Assembly: GCA_002322035.1 (NCBI GenBank)
Contig: DCNF01000107.1
Span: 5,514 to 18,410, forward strand
Direction of reading: 5' to 3'
DNA from: Geobacter sp. UBA1603
Lineage (GTDB): Bacteria > Desulfobacterota > Desulfuromonadia > Geobacterales > Pseudopelobacteraceae
Length of the DNA: 12,897 nt
The position numbers were made by a program, and so were the translations under genes. Under the pieces are notes generated by a model. The model was not told the DNA's origin. It searched no databases and saw only the letters and a program-made list of their open reading frames with translations. Positions 1 through 6,774 of the stretch are shown piece after piece; within the stretch, counting starts at the first letter, position 1; each line of letters starts with the position of its first letter.

Positions 1-117
1 TATTTTTTAAATCTGACAAGTCTTCTGAGTGTGTTGTGCCGCCATTTAGCGATGCTGTGACGTAATCGGACACTTCAGGGCTCGACCCGATAATCTGGTG
101 ATTTTTGCGATGCCAGA

Positions 118-126
118 TGCTATAGT
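118..126 (+). promoter_or_regulatory. Extended -10 promoter for cbiET
   Basis: TGC followed by TATAGT forms an extended -10 element, predicting transcription from about 132. That lies just upstream of the chosen cbiET start at 170. No good -35 box is visible (GTGATT at 98-103 is the nearest), which is common for extended -10 promoters. I found no recognisable B12-box in the 1-117 stretch, so regulation by cobalamin is not supported here. Confidence 0.45.
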
Positions 127-169
127 CGCGTCCGTAACCAGAACAACGCTCCACAGGGGAGATACAGCC

Positions 170-1387
170 ATGTCACAGCAAAAAATCTATCTGGTCGGTG
201 CCGGTATCGAGGGGTGGGAGGGGTTCGGCTCCAAAGCCCTGGAGGTGATTGAAAAGGCCGAGGTGATGATCGGACACCAGCGCCACCTTGATATTTTTCC
301 GGTGTTTGGCGGTGAGAAGCTGACTCTGGGCGATCTTCCGGTCGTGCTCGAGTTTCTGAAGACGACTGACAAACGGGTGGTGGTGCTGGCGTCCGGAGAT
401 CCGACCTTTTTCGGCATCTCCCGCTTCCTGCTGCGCAACCTGCCCAAGGAGCGCATCGTCATCATTGCCAATGTCACCAGCATGCAGTATGCCTTTGCCC
501 GGATCAAAGAGCCCTGGGACGATGCCATCTTCGTATCGGTACACGGCCGGGGGATGCACGCGGCGCTGGACAAGATCATTGCTGCCGAGAAAGCCTGCGT
601 GCTGACCGACAAGGTCAATACACCCGCTGCCATCGCCCGTGAACTGGTCGAGCGCGGGGCTGAAGGGTACGAAGCCTGGCTCTGCGAAGATCTGGGCCTG
701 CCCACAGAGAAGTTCACCAAGACCACTGTTCGCGGGCTGCTCGATATAACTGCCTCCGACCTGAATATCCTGATCCTGATCCGGACCTATGAACCAAATC
801 TGGTCCAGTACCCGTTGATCGGCATTGATGACGACGAGTTCCAGACCTCGAAAAAGCTGATCACAAAATGCGAAGTCCGTGCGGTTACCCTTGCCAAACT
901 ACAGCTACAGGACGATCTGGTCCTCTGGGATATCGGTGCCGGCAGCGGTTCGGTGTCGATCGAGGCTTCCAACCTGATGCCCAACGGCCGGATCTTTGCC
1001 CTGGAGCGCAACCCCCAGTGCATCGGCTTCATCAACGAGAACCTGAAGAAGTTCTGTGCCCGGAACATCAGGCTGGTTGAGGCCGAGGCCCCCGACGGAC
1101 TCGACGATCTGCCGGATCCGGACCGTGTTTTCATCGGCGGCGCCGGAGGAATGCTGGAAGAGATCATCGACGCGGTCGACCGCCGGCTCAAGCAGGACGG
1201 CCTGATCGTGCTCAATGCGGTGACCCTCGACACGCTGATAAAATCGGTCGAATATCTCGAAGATCACGGCTACACCGTTGAGGCGGTCTGCGTCAATATC
1301 GCCCGGACACGCAGCCTGACTGAATACCGGATGTTCGAGGCGCAGAATCCGGTCTACATCGTTTCAGCATCGAAGGGGGCGGAGTAG
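170..1387 (+). CDS. cbiET: Fused precorrin/cobalt-precorrin methyltransferase CbiET (CobL type)
   Basis: This 405-residue protein matches the CbiE-CbiT fusion known as CobL, which methylates C5 and C15 of the corrin ring and decarboxylates the acetate side chain during cobalamin synthesis in the cytoplasm. The N-terminal half (about 1-205) is a tetrapyrrole methylase with SGDPTFFG at 75-82. The C-terminal half (about 215-400) is a Rossmann methyltransferase with the SAM loop WDIGAGSGSVSIEAS at 253-267 and FIGGAGG at 321-327. I chose ATG 170 because AGGGGAG at 155-161 is well placed and the candidate promoter starts transcription near 132, after the alternative start at 98. The usual N-terminal VGxGPG signature reads VGAGIEGWEG here. 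The next gene overlaps by one base. Confidence 0.93.
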   Translation: MSQQKIYLVGAGIEGWEGFGSKALEVIEKAEVMIGHQRHLDIFPVFGGEKLTLGDLPVVLEFLKTTDKRVVVLASGDPTFFGISRFLLRNLPKERIVIIANVTSMQYAFARIKEPWDDAIFVSVHGRGMHAALDKIIAAEKACVLTDKVNTPAAIARELVERGAEGYEAWLCEDLGLPTEKFTKTTVRGLLDITASDLNILILIRTYEPNLVQYPLIGIDDDEFQTSKKLITKCEVRAVTLAKLQLQDDLVLWDIGAGSGSVSIEASNLMPNGRIFALERNPQCIGFINENLKKFCARNIRLVEAEAPDGLDDLPDPDRVFIGGAGGMLEEIIDAVDRRLKQDGLIVLNAVTLDTLIKSVEYLEDHGYTVEAVCVNIARTRSLTEYRMFEAQNPVYIVSASKGAE

Positions 1388-2118
1388 TGGCGGTCGCTTA
1401 TGCTGTCGGGGTTGGCCCCGGTGATCCGGAACTGGTCACCCGCAAGGCGGAGCGCATCCTGCGTGCCGCTGATCTGATCGTGGCTCCGGTTTCCCGCGCG
1501 GGGGAGCCCAGTGTCGCCCTGGAGACGGTCCGCTCCTTCCTTGATGACCGGCGGCAGCAAATTCTGCAGCTGCCGTTTCCGATGACCCCTGACAGGGACC
1601 AGCTTGTCGATGCCTGGCGGACTGCTGCCGGCGTCATTGCCGACAATGTTGCCTCCGGCCGGGATGTGGCGTTCATAACGATCGGCGACCCGCTGTTCTA
1701 CTCGACCTTTATCTACCTGCTCGGAATCCTGCGCAGTGAATGGCCCGGCGTGCCGGTTGAGATCGTGCCGGGAATCACCAGCTTCTGCGCTTCTGCCGCA
1801 GCAGGCTCTGTCCCTCTGGTTGAGGCTGATGAATGTTTTGCCGTTATTCCCGCCACCGCCGGGATTGAACGGATCATAGAGGCCCTGTCCCGTTTTGATA
1901 CGGTGGTGTTGCTGAAGGTCCGTCCGCTGTTTGGCGACATACTGGAAATGCTGCGGCAGACCGGCCGAACCGGCACGACTCTGTTTGCTGAGCGGGTCGG
2001 CAGCGAGCGTCAGCTGATCCTGACCGATTTCGAGCAGATCGCGGCTCATACTCCCGACTACCTGTCGCTGATGGTTGTCAGGCGCTCCCCAGCCCCTGGC
2101 GCGAGTTTTCACTCCTGA
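1387..2118 (+). CDS. cbiL: Precorrin-2/cobalt-factor II C20-methyltransferase
   Basis: This 243-residue protein is a tetrapyrrole methylase of the CobI/CbiL type, adding a SAM-derived methyl to C20 of precorrin-2 or its cobalt form. It has the family signature GVGPGDPELVT at 8-18, the second glycine motif GDPLFYST at 100-107, and a PGITSF stretch at 128-133. The GTG start shares its G with the TAG stop of cbiET, and AAGGGGG at 1373-1379 gives a ribosome binding site, so the pair is translationally coupled. The neighbouring CbiET and the apparent anaerobic lineage favour the CbiL (cobalt-factor II) name over CobI. That choice is an inference, because the sequence alone does not separate the two substrates. 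No further cobalamin gene follows. Confidence 0.9.
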   Translation: MAVAYAVGVGPGDPELVTRKAERILRAADLIVAPVSRAGEPSVALETVRSFLDDRRQQILQLPFPMTPDRDQLVDAWRTAAGVIADNVASGRDVAFITIGDPLFYSTFIYLLGILRSEWPGVPVEIVPGITSFCASAAAGSVPLVEADECFAVIPATAGIERIIEALSRFDTVVLLKVRPLFGDILEMLRQTGRTGTTLFAERVGSERQLILTDFEQIAAHTPDYLSLMVVRRSPAPGASFHS

Positions 2119-2165
2119 CCAGCCCCCTTTTGTCACCTGATTGCACAGGTTCCTCTGATTTGTAC

Positions 2166-2204
2166 ATAAAAATCCCCCTCCCCGGCATGCCGGGAAGGGG
2201 GATC
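2166..2204 (-). terminator. Rho-independent terminator of the lipoprotein gene
   Basis: A 15-bp, nearly perfect hairpin spans 2172-2203, centred on GGCATGCC, with one C/A mismatch. On the minus strand it runs straight into ATTTTTAT, a proper T-tract, so it ends the transcript of the lipoprotein gene whose stop is at 2251. On the plus strand no T-tract follows, so it would be a poor terminator for cbiL, although the stem could still shield that 3' end. Confidence 0.85.
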
Positions 2205-2250
2205 AGGTTCAGCGAATGCTGCCATGGGGGATCAGGGGATCATATGACTT

Positions 2251-3306
2251 TCAGTAGGTTGTACCCTTGACGATCCCGGTGGCATCGGCCGGGGGCGCGG
2301 GCGGAGCGCTTGTCACCGTTGGGGCGGCGACTGGCGGAGCTGCGGGGGCTGTCGGCTCGGCTGACGGTGCCGGTGCTGCGGGGGCAGCGGCAGGTTTGGG
2401 GATTTCAACCGGTGTTGCGGAGGCCGGCCGCGGAGCTTCGGGCGACGTCGGTGCGGCGGGCTGAACGTGAGCGGTTATGCCGGCGGCCGGTTTTCCGTCG
2501 ACGGCCGGTTCCTGTTTGGCGCTGTTCCGGTCATAGCGGATCAGGGTTATCATTTCATCAAACTGCTTGCCGTAGATCTCTGTCTCCTGGGTTTCCCGCA
2601 TCAACAGGTCTTTGCGCTTCTGTTCCAGTGAACGCCTGATTCCTTCAAAGGTCTTGAATTTAACCTGCGCCTTGTCTGACAGATTTGCTTCGGCCTCGCT
2701 GAAATCCGGGTACTGCAGGTTGAGCATCGGGTAATAGGTCAGCAGCCGGCGCCGGAAGTTCGGGTATTCCCAGAGAACGGTCCCATTTGCATCGACGATC
2801 TGGGCGGTCATGATCAGAAAATTGTAGTCGGTCTCCAGGGAATTGAGCAGGTTGGTCGAAAAAATCTTCTCGGTTCGATTGATGCCGCTTACAACTACGA
2901 GCATGACAGCATCGAGGCTGTTCTTCTGCAGGTAGGAGCGCAGCTCTTCACCTTTCCAGAAGTATTTGTTGTACTGGATGGTGGCATCGTCACGCTTCTC
3001 GCGCCGGAACATCAAACTGGAAATCAGTTTTTGAGGATCGCCATCGAGCAGGGCGACGGTGTAAAAGTTTCCGGTGGCTTTCAGCTTGCGCACCAGCAGC
3101 TGCTCGTTGATCCTGTTCGTGTCGGCCAGCAGGCCGATCAACTGTTCCCGCTGGGGATGAGAGATGGTCGAGTCGGCATCAACCATAAGCGGTGCGATGC
3201 CAAGCACCTTAACCTTGTCCGCAAACTGCTCCTTGGGGACGTTGAAATAGTTCTGGGCGCATCCGAAGGTGACCAGCAGCAGCGGAAGCAGAAGCAGTCG
3301 TCTCAT
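2251..3306 (-). CDS. Putative lipoprotein with Pro/Ala-rich C-terminal tail
   Basis: This 351-residue protein begins with a short basic and leucine-rich signal (MRRLLLLPLLLVTFGC). It suggests lipid attachment at Cys16, although TFGC is a loose lipobox because leucine is missing at -3. Residues 17-260 look like a folded mixed domain, with VLGIAPL at 34-40, DAVMLVVVSGINRT at 132-145 and VDANGTVLWEYPNF at 171-184. Residues 265-341 are dominated by proline and alanine, probably a flexible or wall-spanning tail, before a short end GIVKGTTY. The start is secure, as AGGAGG (3314-3319, minus strand) sits seven bases upstream. The gene stands alone, convergent with cbiL and divergent from metX. I do not recognise its function; an envelope role is inferred from the signal only. 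Confidence 0.85.
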   Translation of the reverse strand: MRRLLLLPLLLVTFGCAQNYFNVPKEQFADKVKVLGIAPLMVDADSTISHPQREQLIGLLADTNRINEQLLVRKLKATGNFYTVALLDGDPQKLISSLMFRREKRDDATIQYNKYFWKGEELRSYLQKNSLDAVMLVVVSGINRTEKIFSTNLLNSLETDYNFLIMTAQIVDANGTVLWEYPNFRRRLLTYYPMLNLQYPDFSEAEANLSDKAQVKFKTFEGIRRSLEQKRKDLLMRETQETEIYGKQFDEMITLIRYDRNSAKQEPAVDGKPAAGITAHVQPAAPTSPEAPRPASATPVEIPKPAAAPAAPAPSAEPTAPAAPPVAAPTVTSAPPAPPADATGIVKGTTY

Positions 3307-3321
3307 GGAAAAACCTCCTGG

Positions 3322-3333
3322 GACAGGCCTGTC
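3322..3333. repeat. Perfect 12-bp palindrome before the lipoprotein start
   Basis: GACAGGCCTGTC is a perfect 12-bp dyad, two bases upstream of the AGGAGG ribosome binding site of the lipoprotein gene. With no unpaired centre it makes a poor RNA hairpin, so a DNA-binding site is the more natural reading. No regulator is suggested by the neighbours, and chance is possible. Confidence 0.35.
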
Positions 3334-3426
3334 GGCCTTGATCTGACGGTCACTTATAGCAGATGAACGGCCACTTTGCCAGTATTTTTGACCGCCGCCC
3401 GCCGCCCTGAATGCACCGGATAGTGA

Positions 3427-3456
3427 TTGACAACCGGCTGACGGTTTCGGTATGAT
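3427..3456 (+). promoter_or_regulatory. Sigma-70 promoter of metX-ttcA
   Basis: TTGACA at 3427-3432 and TATGAT at 3451-3456 are separated by 18 bases. The -35 matches the consensus perfectly and the -10 matches five of six. Transcription should begin near 3463, just before the 5' strand of riboswitch helix P1 at 3473. Confidence 0.8.
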
Positions 3457-3472
3457 TTCCGAACATTACCTG

Positions 3473-3566
3473 CTTATCGAGAGTGGTGGAGGGAAAGGCC
3501 CTGCGAAGCCACAGCAACCGGCCTACTGGCGTCAGGTGCTAATTCCTGCCGTAAGGCAAAGATGAG
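3473..3566 (+). ncRNA. SAM-I (S-box) riboswitch aptamer
   Basis: The S-box consensus is easy to read. P1 forms between CTTATC at 3473-3478 and GATGAG at 3561-3566. The GGTGGAGGGAAAGGCCC segment carries the kink-turn region, AGCAACCGGCC follows, and GGTGCTAATTCC is the conserved J3/4-P4 core. SAM binding stabilises P1 and so frees the downstream terminator. Placement directly before the methionine gene metX fits the known role of the class. Confidence 0.95.
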
Positions 3567-3593
3567 AGGTGCGCTGTTGACACACGTTCCCAG

Positions 3594-3623
3594 CCCCTTC
3601 TCATCCCGTGAGAAGGGGTTTTT
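3594..3623 (+). terminator. SAM riboswitch terminator that also hides the metX ribosome binding site
   Basis: A perfect 10-bp stem pairs 3594-3603 with 3609-3618 around a five-base loop, followed by TTTTT at 3619-3623. The alternative antiterminator pairs GATGAGA (3561-3567, the 3' strand of aptamer P1) with TCTCATC (3599-3605), and can extend by a G-U and a G-C pair. The two folds exclude each other, so SAM binding should turn transcription off. The only visible ribosome binding site for metX, AAGGGG at 3613-3618, is the 3' arm of this stem, and the ATG begins two bases after the T-tract. Confidence 0.92.
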
Positions 3624-3624
3624 C

Positions 3625-4737
3625 ATGTCGGTCGGCATTGTGACGGAACAGTCGATTACGCTTGAGTCCGGCATTAAGCTGGACAGCGGGCGGATTCTCG
3701 CGCCGATCACCCTGGTGTATGAAACCTACGGAACGCTTAACGCCATGCGCAGCAACGCCATTCTGGTCGAGCACGCCTGGACCGGTGACGCCCACCTGGC
3801 TGGCCGGAGAAGCGCCGAGGAGTCAAAACCGGGCTGGTGGGACGCGATCGTCGGCCCCGGCCGGCTGCTTGACACCGACCGGTATTGCATCATCTGCTCA
3901 AACGTGATCGGTTCATGCTATGGCTCGACCGGCCCCGCCTCGATTAATCCCAAAACCGGCAAACGATATAATCTTTCCTTCCCAGTGATCACGGTTCGCG
4001 ACATGGTCCGGGCCCAGAAGACTCTGGTCGAGCGGCTGGGAATCGATCGGCTTCTGTGCGTTATGGGCGGCAGCATGGGGGGGATGCAGGCCCTGGAGTG
4101 GGCCACCCAGTACCCGGATTCGATCGCTTCTGCGGTCGTGCTTGCATCGACTCCCCGGCCGTCCCCGCAGGCGATTGCCCTGAATGCGGTTGCCCGCTGG
4201 GCGATCTACAACGATCCGGCCTGGAAGAAAGGCGAATACCGCCACAACCCCAAGGACGGACTGGCTCTGGCCCGGGGGATCGGCCACATTACCTTCCTCT
4301 CCGACGAGTCGATGAACGCCAAGTTCGGCCGCCGTTTTTCGGCCAAAGACGGCCTTTTCGACTTTTTCGGCCAGTTCGAGGTCGAGCGCTACCTGAATTA
4401 CAACGGCTACAATTTTGTCGACCGTTTTGACGCCAATTCGTTCCTTTATCTGGCCAAGGCCCTCGATCTCTATGATGTCTCCTGGGGTTGCGAATCGATG
4501 GCCGAAGCGTTCGAGCCGGTGACGGCGCCGATCCAGTTTTTTGCTTTCAGCTCCGACTGGCTTTATCCCCCCTATCAGACCGAGGAGATGGTTGACTGTC
4601 TGAAAGGGTTGGGCAAGCCGGTCGAATACCACCTGATCACGTCAGCCTACGGCCATGACGCATTCCTGCTGGAGGCGGAGCGGTTTGCACCGATGGTCAG
4701 CCGGTTCATCGAACAGGCGTCCGGGAGGGGTGCGTGA
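3625..4737 (+). CDS. metX: Homoserine O-acetyltransferase
   Basis: This 370-residue alpha/beta hydrolase transfers an acyl group, acetyl from acetyl-CoA by the family's usual assignment, to homoserine as the first committed step of methionine synthesis. The nucleophile elbow GGSMGG places the catalytic serine at 150, and Asp311 (SSDWLYPP) and His344 (YGHDAF) complete the triad. The family motif [14 protein letters not shown] lies at 93-106, and the length is typical. I chose ATG 3625 over the in-frame ATG at 3562, because the latter lies inside riboswitch helix P1 and would add 21 residues encoded by the terminator. The SAM-I riboswitch controls it. The next gene starts one base after the stop, so the two are surely cotranscribed. 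Acetyl rather than succinyl specificity is taken from the family. Confidence 0.95.
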   Translation: MSVGIVTEQSITLESGIKLDSGRILAPITLVYETYGTLNAMRSNAILVEHAWTGDAHLAGRRSAEESKPGWWDAIVGPGRLLDTDRYCIICSNVIGSCYGSTGPASINPKTGKRYNLSFPVITVRDMVRAQKTLVERLGIDRLLCVMGGSMGGMQALEWATQYPDSIASAVVLASTPRPSPQAIALNAVARWAIYNDPAWKKGEYRHNPKDGLALARGIGHITFLSDESMNAKFGRRFSAKDGLFDFFGQFEVERYLNYNGYNFVDRFDANSFLYLAKALDLYDVSWGCESMAEAFEPVTAPIQFFAFSSDWLYPPYQTEEMVDCLKGLGKPVEYHLITSAYGHDAFLLEAERFAPMVSRFIEQASGRGA

Positions 4738-4738
4738 G

Positions 4739-5542
4739 ATGAAGCTGGGGCTTGACCGTTCAGGAGTGGCGGAGGGAGCCGAGTATCGCCGGCTGCGCCA
4801 CGCGATCGGCCGGGCTGTGGCTGATTTCGGGCTGATCAGGGAAGGTGACCGGATAGCGGTTGCCGTGTCCGGCGGGAAGGATTCCTACACACTGCTGGTA
4901 ATGCTTGAGGAGTTGCGTCGCCGTGCGCCGGTCTCCTTTGAGCTGGTTGCCGTCAACATTGATTCCGGCTACCCCGGGTACCGCACCGATACGATCGAAG
5001 GCTTCCTGCGGGATAACGGCTTTGCCTGCCGGATGGTGCCGACCGGGCATTATTCGATCATTCAGGAAAAACGCCGCCCCGGCTCTTCATACTGTTCGAT
5101 CTGCTCCCGCCTCAAACGGGGCGCCCTCTACGAAGAGACCCGCCGCCTTGGCTGCAACAAGCTGGCCCTGGGGCATCATCGCGATGACTTTCTGGAAACC
5201 CTTCTGCTGAACCAGTTTTTTGTCGGCTCCCTCAAGGCCATGTCAGCCTCAATGCTGGCTGACAACGGAGAGGTCACCGTGATCCGGCCGCTGGTGTATG
5301 CTGCCGAAGACGACATCATTGCATTTTCCCGCCGGATCGGCTTGCCGATAGTCTGCTGCTGCTGCCCGGTCTGCGGAACGGCCGATCTGCAGCGCAAGAG
5401 GATGAAGCGGCTGCTGCACGATCTGGAGCAGGAAATCCCCCACATCAGAAGCAGCCTGCTTACGGCGCTTTCAAACGTACAGCCTCGCCATCTTCTGGAC
5501 ACCTCGCTGATTGACGAAAGCGCCTCCCCTGCTGTTCGCTGA
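4739..5542 (+). CDS. ttcA: TtcA-type tRNA 2-thiocytidine synthetase
   Basis: This 267-residue PP-loop ATPase resembles TtcA, which thiolates cytidine 32 of certain tRNAs using ATP and an iron-sulfur cluster. The ATP loop SGGKDSYTLL lies at 44-53. The first cysteine pair is C119-x2-C122 in YCSICSRLKRG, and the C-terminal ligand region is CCCCPVCGTADLQR from 206, where C209-x2-C212 resembles the family's PCxxCG. GHHRDDFLETLLLN at 145-158 is another family landmark. The ATG lies one base after the metX stop, and GGGAGGGG inside metX serves as ribosome binding site, so the in-frame start at 4655 is rejected. Its expression should follow the SAM riboswitch. Other TtcA/TtuA-family thiolases are possible, but the spacing of motifs favours TtcA. 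Confidence 0.87.
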   Translation: MKLGLDRSGVAEGAEYRRLRHAIGRAVADFGLIREGDRIAVAVSGGKDSYTLLVMLEELRRRAPVSFELVAVNIDSGYPGYRTDTIEGFLRDNGFACRMVPTGHYSIIQEKRRPGSSYCSICSRLKRGALYEETRRLGCNKLALGHHRDDFLETLLLNQFFVGSLKAMSASMLADNGEVTVIRPLVYAAEDDIIAFSRRIGLPIVCCCCPVCGTADLQRKRMKRLLHDLEQEIPHIRSSLLTALSNVQPRHLLDTSLIDESASPAVR

Positions 5543-5659
5543 TTTTTCGGCGCGCTGTTTCACCGCTGCCGTCACGCCCCAGTCGCGCAGCGCATCACAG
5601 ATGGAATGGTATCCTCCAAACGCCAGTGCGGCGATTCCTGCGATTGTAATTGCTTCCAT
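5471..5659 (-). CDS. Possible small protein, partly antisense to the ttcA 3' end
   Basis: A 62-codon frame starts at the ATG ending at 5659. Its protein opens with a small-residue hydrophobic stretch (MEAITIAGIAALAFGGYHS) and continues with a charged helix-like part (DALRDWGVTAAVKQRAEK). Codons such as CTG, GCG, CGC and GTG match the genome style, and GGGGGC gives a weak ribosome binding site. TACAAT (plus-strand ATTGTA, 5678-5683) could be a -10. Its last 72 bases lie antisense to ttcA, so part of the apparent coding quality may be a shadow. I recognise no family; a short membrane-associated peptide is only a guess. Confidence 0.4.
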   Translation of the reverse strand: MEAITIAGIAALAFGGYHSICDALRDWGVTAAVKQRAEKSANSRGGAFVNQRGVQKMARLYV

Positions 5660-5782
5660 GCTTATGCCCCCGGTCTGATTGTATGATGGTCCGAGCATAA
5701 CGGATTGATGCGACAGAATATGTCATAAACTTTTTATGGTCCCGGCCAGGGCCTGATTGCCGGAACCATCCGCGAGGGTGAG

Positions 5783-6730
5783 ATGAATTACGATTCCCCT
5801 GAAAGCGTCGCCCAGTGGCTTGCCTCATCACCGCCGTTTGACCGGATCTGCGCCGAATTCCCGGAAGAGTGGGAGCGGGTCCAGAATGAGCTTGCGGTGG
5901 CGCTTTCCAGCGGCAGAGCAGAAGATGTGCAGTCCTACCTCAAGCGCCTGTCAGGACCGATGCCGCCTGCCCGGCCCCAGGGACGGGACAGAAAAGCGCT
6001 GCAGGCGGCAGTCTCCCAGGCTGTCCGCCATGCCCTGGCCAGCGCAGCTGTCAAGCGTCACTGCATTTCGGTTGCAACCGGCATCGAATCCGGTACGGTC
6101 CGTTTCAACCTGCTGAACGGTCTGGTTGCCCAGTGGCTGCTGTTCTCGGAGGGGCTTGTGCGTAAGCCGGTTTCGCTGTTCTGGTTCAGGCTTATCTGGC
6201 TGTTTGTATGGCAGAAGCGTTTTCTGATGCCGCTGGTCCAGCCGCAAGGGATTTACTGTTTCTATTCGAGTCAGTTGATCAGCGAGCTTGCCGCCCTGAT
6301 CGGCTCACGGTCATGCCTTGAAATAGCCGCCGGGGATGGGACCCTGTCACGCTTTCTGTCTGCGGCCGGCGTGAGCATCACCGCGACGGATGACTACAGC
6401 TGGAGCCATGCGGTAACGTATCCGGCGATCGTGCGGAAGCAGGATGCAAAAGAGGCGCTGGTGGTCGAATCACCGCAGGTGGTGATCTGCTCCTGGCCCC
6501 CGGCCGGCAACCGTTTTGAGCGCCATGTCTTTCGAACGCGGTCGGTGGAGCTCTATATCGTCATCGGTAGCACCCACCGGTTTGCCGCCGGCAACTGGAG
6601 CGCCTACGAGGAGCAGACCGCTTTCCGTTACGAGGAGAATCCGGCGTTGGGGCGTCTGGTCGTGCCGCCGGAGCTTGATTCGGCAGTCTATCTGTTCAGG
6701 AGAAAAGAAGCGAAGCAGGACAAGGCTTGA
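5783..6730 (+). CDS. Unrecognised protein with SAM-methyltransferase-like core
   Basis: This 315-residue protein has three parts. Residues 1-95 are hydrophilic and probably helical. Residues 115-160 form an unusually hydrophobic, tryptophan- and phenylalanine-rich stretch (SLFWFRLIWLFVWQKRF at 131-147). Residues 165-305 form a Rossmann-like core with LEIAAGDGTLSRFL at 179-192 as a class I methyltransferase motif I, the acidic pair D203-D204 where motif II should end, and VVICSWPPAG at 233-242 in the motif IV position. Substrate and partners are unknown. GAGGGTGAG directly before the ATG supports the start. The gene stands alone, facing motB, with no terminator visible in the 44-base gap between them. 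I am sure it is a gene and moderately sure of the fold. Confidence 0.8.
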   Translation: MNYDSPESVAQWLASSPPFDRICAEFPEEWERVQNELAVALSSGRAEDVQSYLKRLSGPMPPARPQGRDRKALQAAVSQAVRHALASAAVKRHCISVATGIESGTVRFNLLNGLVAQWLLFSEGLVRKPVSLFWFRLIWLFVWQKRFLMPLVQPQGIYCFYSSQLISELAALIGSRSCLEIAAGDGTLSRFLSAAGVSITATDDYSWSHAVTYPAIVRKQDAKEALVVESPQVVICSWPPAGNRFERHVFRTRSVELYIVIGSTHRFAAGNWSAYEEQTAFRYEENPALGRLVVPPELDSAVYLFRRKEAKQDKA

Positions 6731-6774
6731 TTACGGAGTACAGCAGGGGAATGCGTAGGTTAGGGGACAGAGGG

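Noticed and set aside
1..169. Possible cobalamin riboswitch before cbiET
   Set aside because: I found no B12-box or typical conserved core in the 169 bases. Only a candidate extended -10 promoter is supported. The opening TATTTTTTAA could be the end of an upstream terminator, but its stem would lie outside the window.
1354..2136. A 260-codon minus-strand open frame across cbiL
   Set aside because: Antisense shadow of a well-supported methylase gene, with low-complexity glycine- and arginine-rich translation.
3330..3400. Promoter of the lipoprotein gene, including a sigma-54 type
   Set aside because: On the minus strand CTGGCA and TATAAG are 18 bases apart, but both match only loosely, and the GG/GC spacing for sigma-54 does not fit. 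I could not settle on one.
3390..3410. CCGCCGCC-type short repeat before the metX promoter
   Set aside because: It is only a short GC-rich run with two similar units, too small to be distinguished from chance in this genome.
3562..3624. Upstream in-frame ATG that would lengthen MetX by 21 residues
   Set aside because: This ATG sits in riboswitch helix P1, and the added residues are encoded by the antiterminator and terminator. No ribosome binding site precedes it, and the shorter start matches the family N-terminus.
3913..4632. A 239-codon minus-strand open frame inside metX
   Set aside because: It mirrors the metX coding frame, has no domain and no ribosome binding site. MetX is unmistakable here.
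6731..6774. Possible terminator between the methyltransferase-like gene and motB
   Set aside because: No stem of useful length followed by a T-tract can be found on either strand in the 44 bases.
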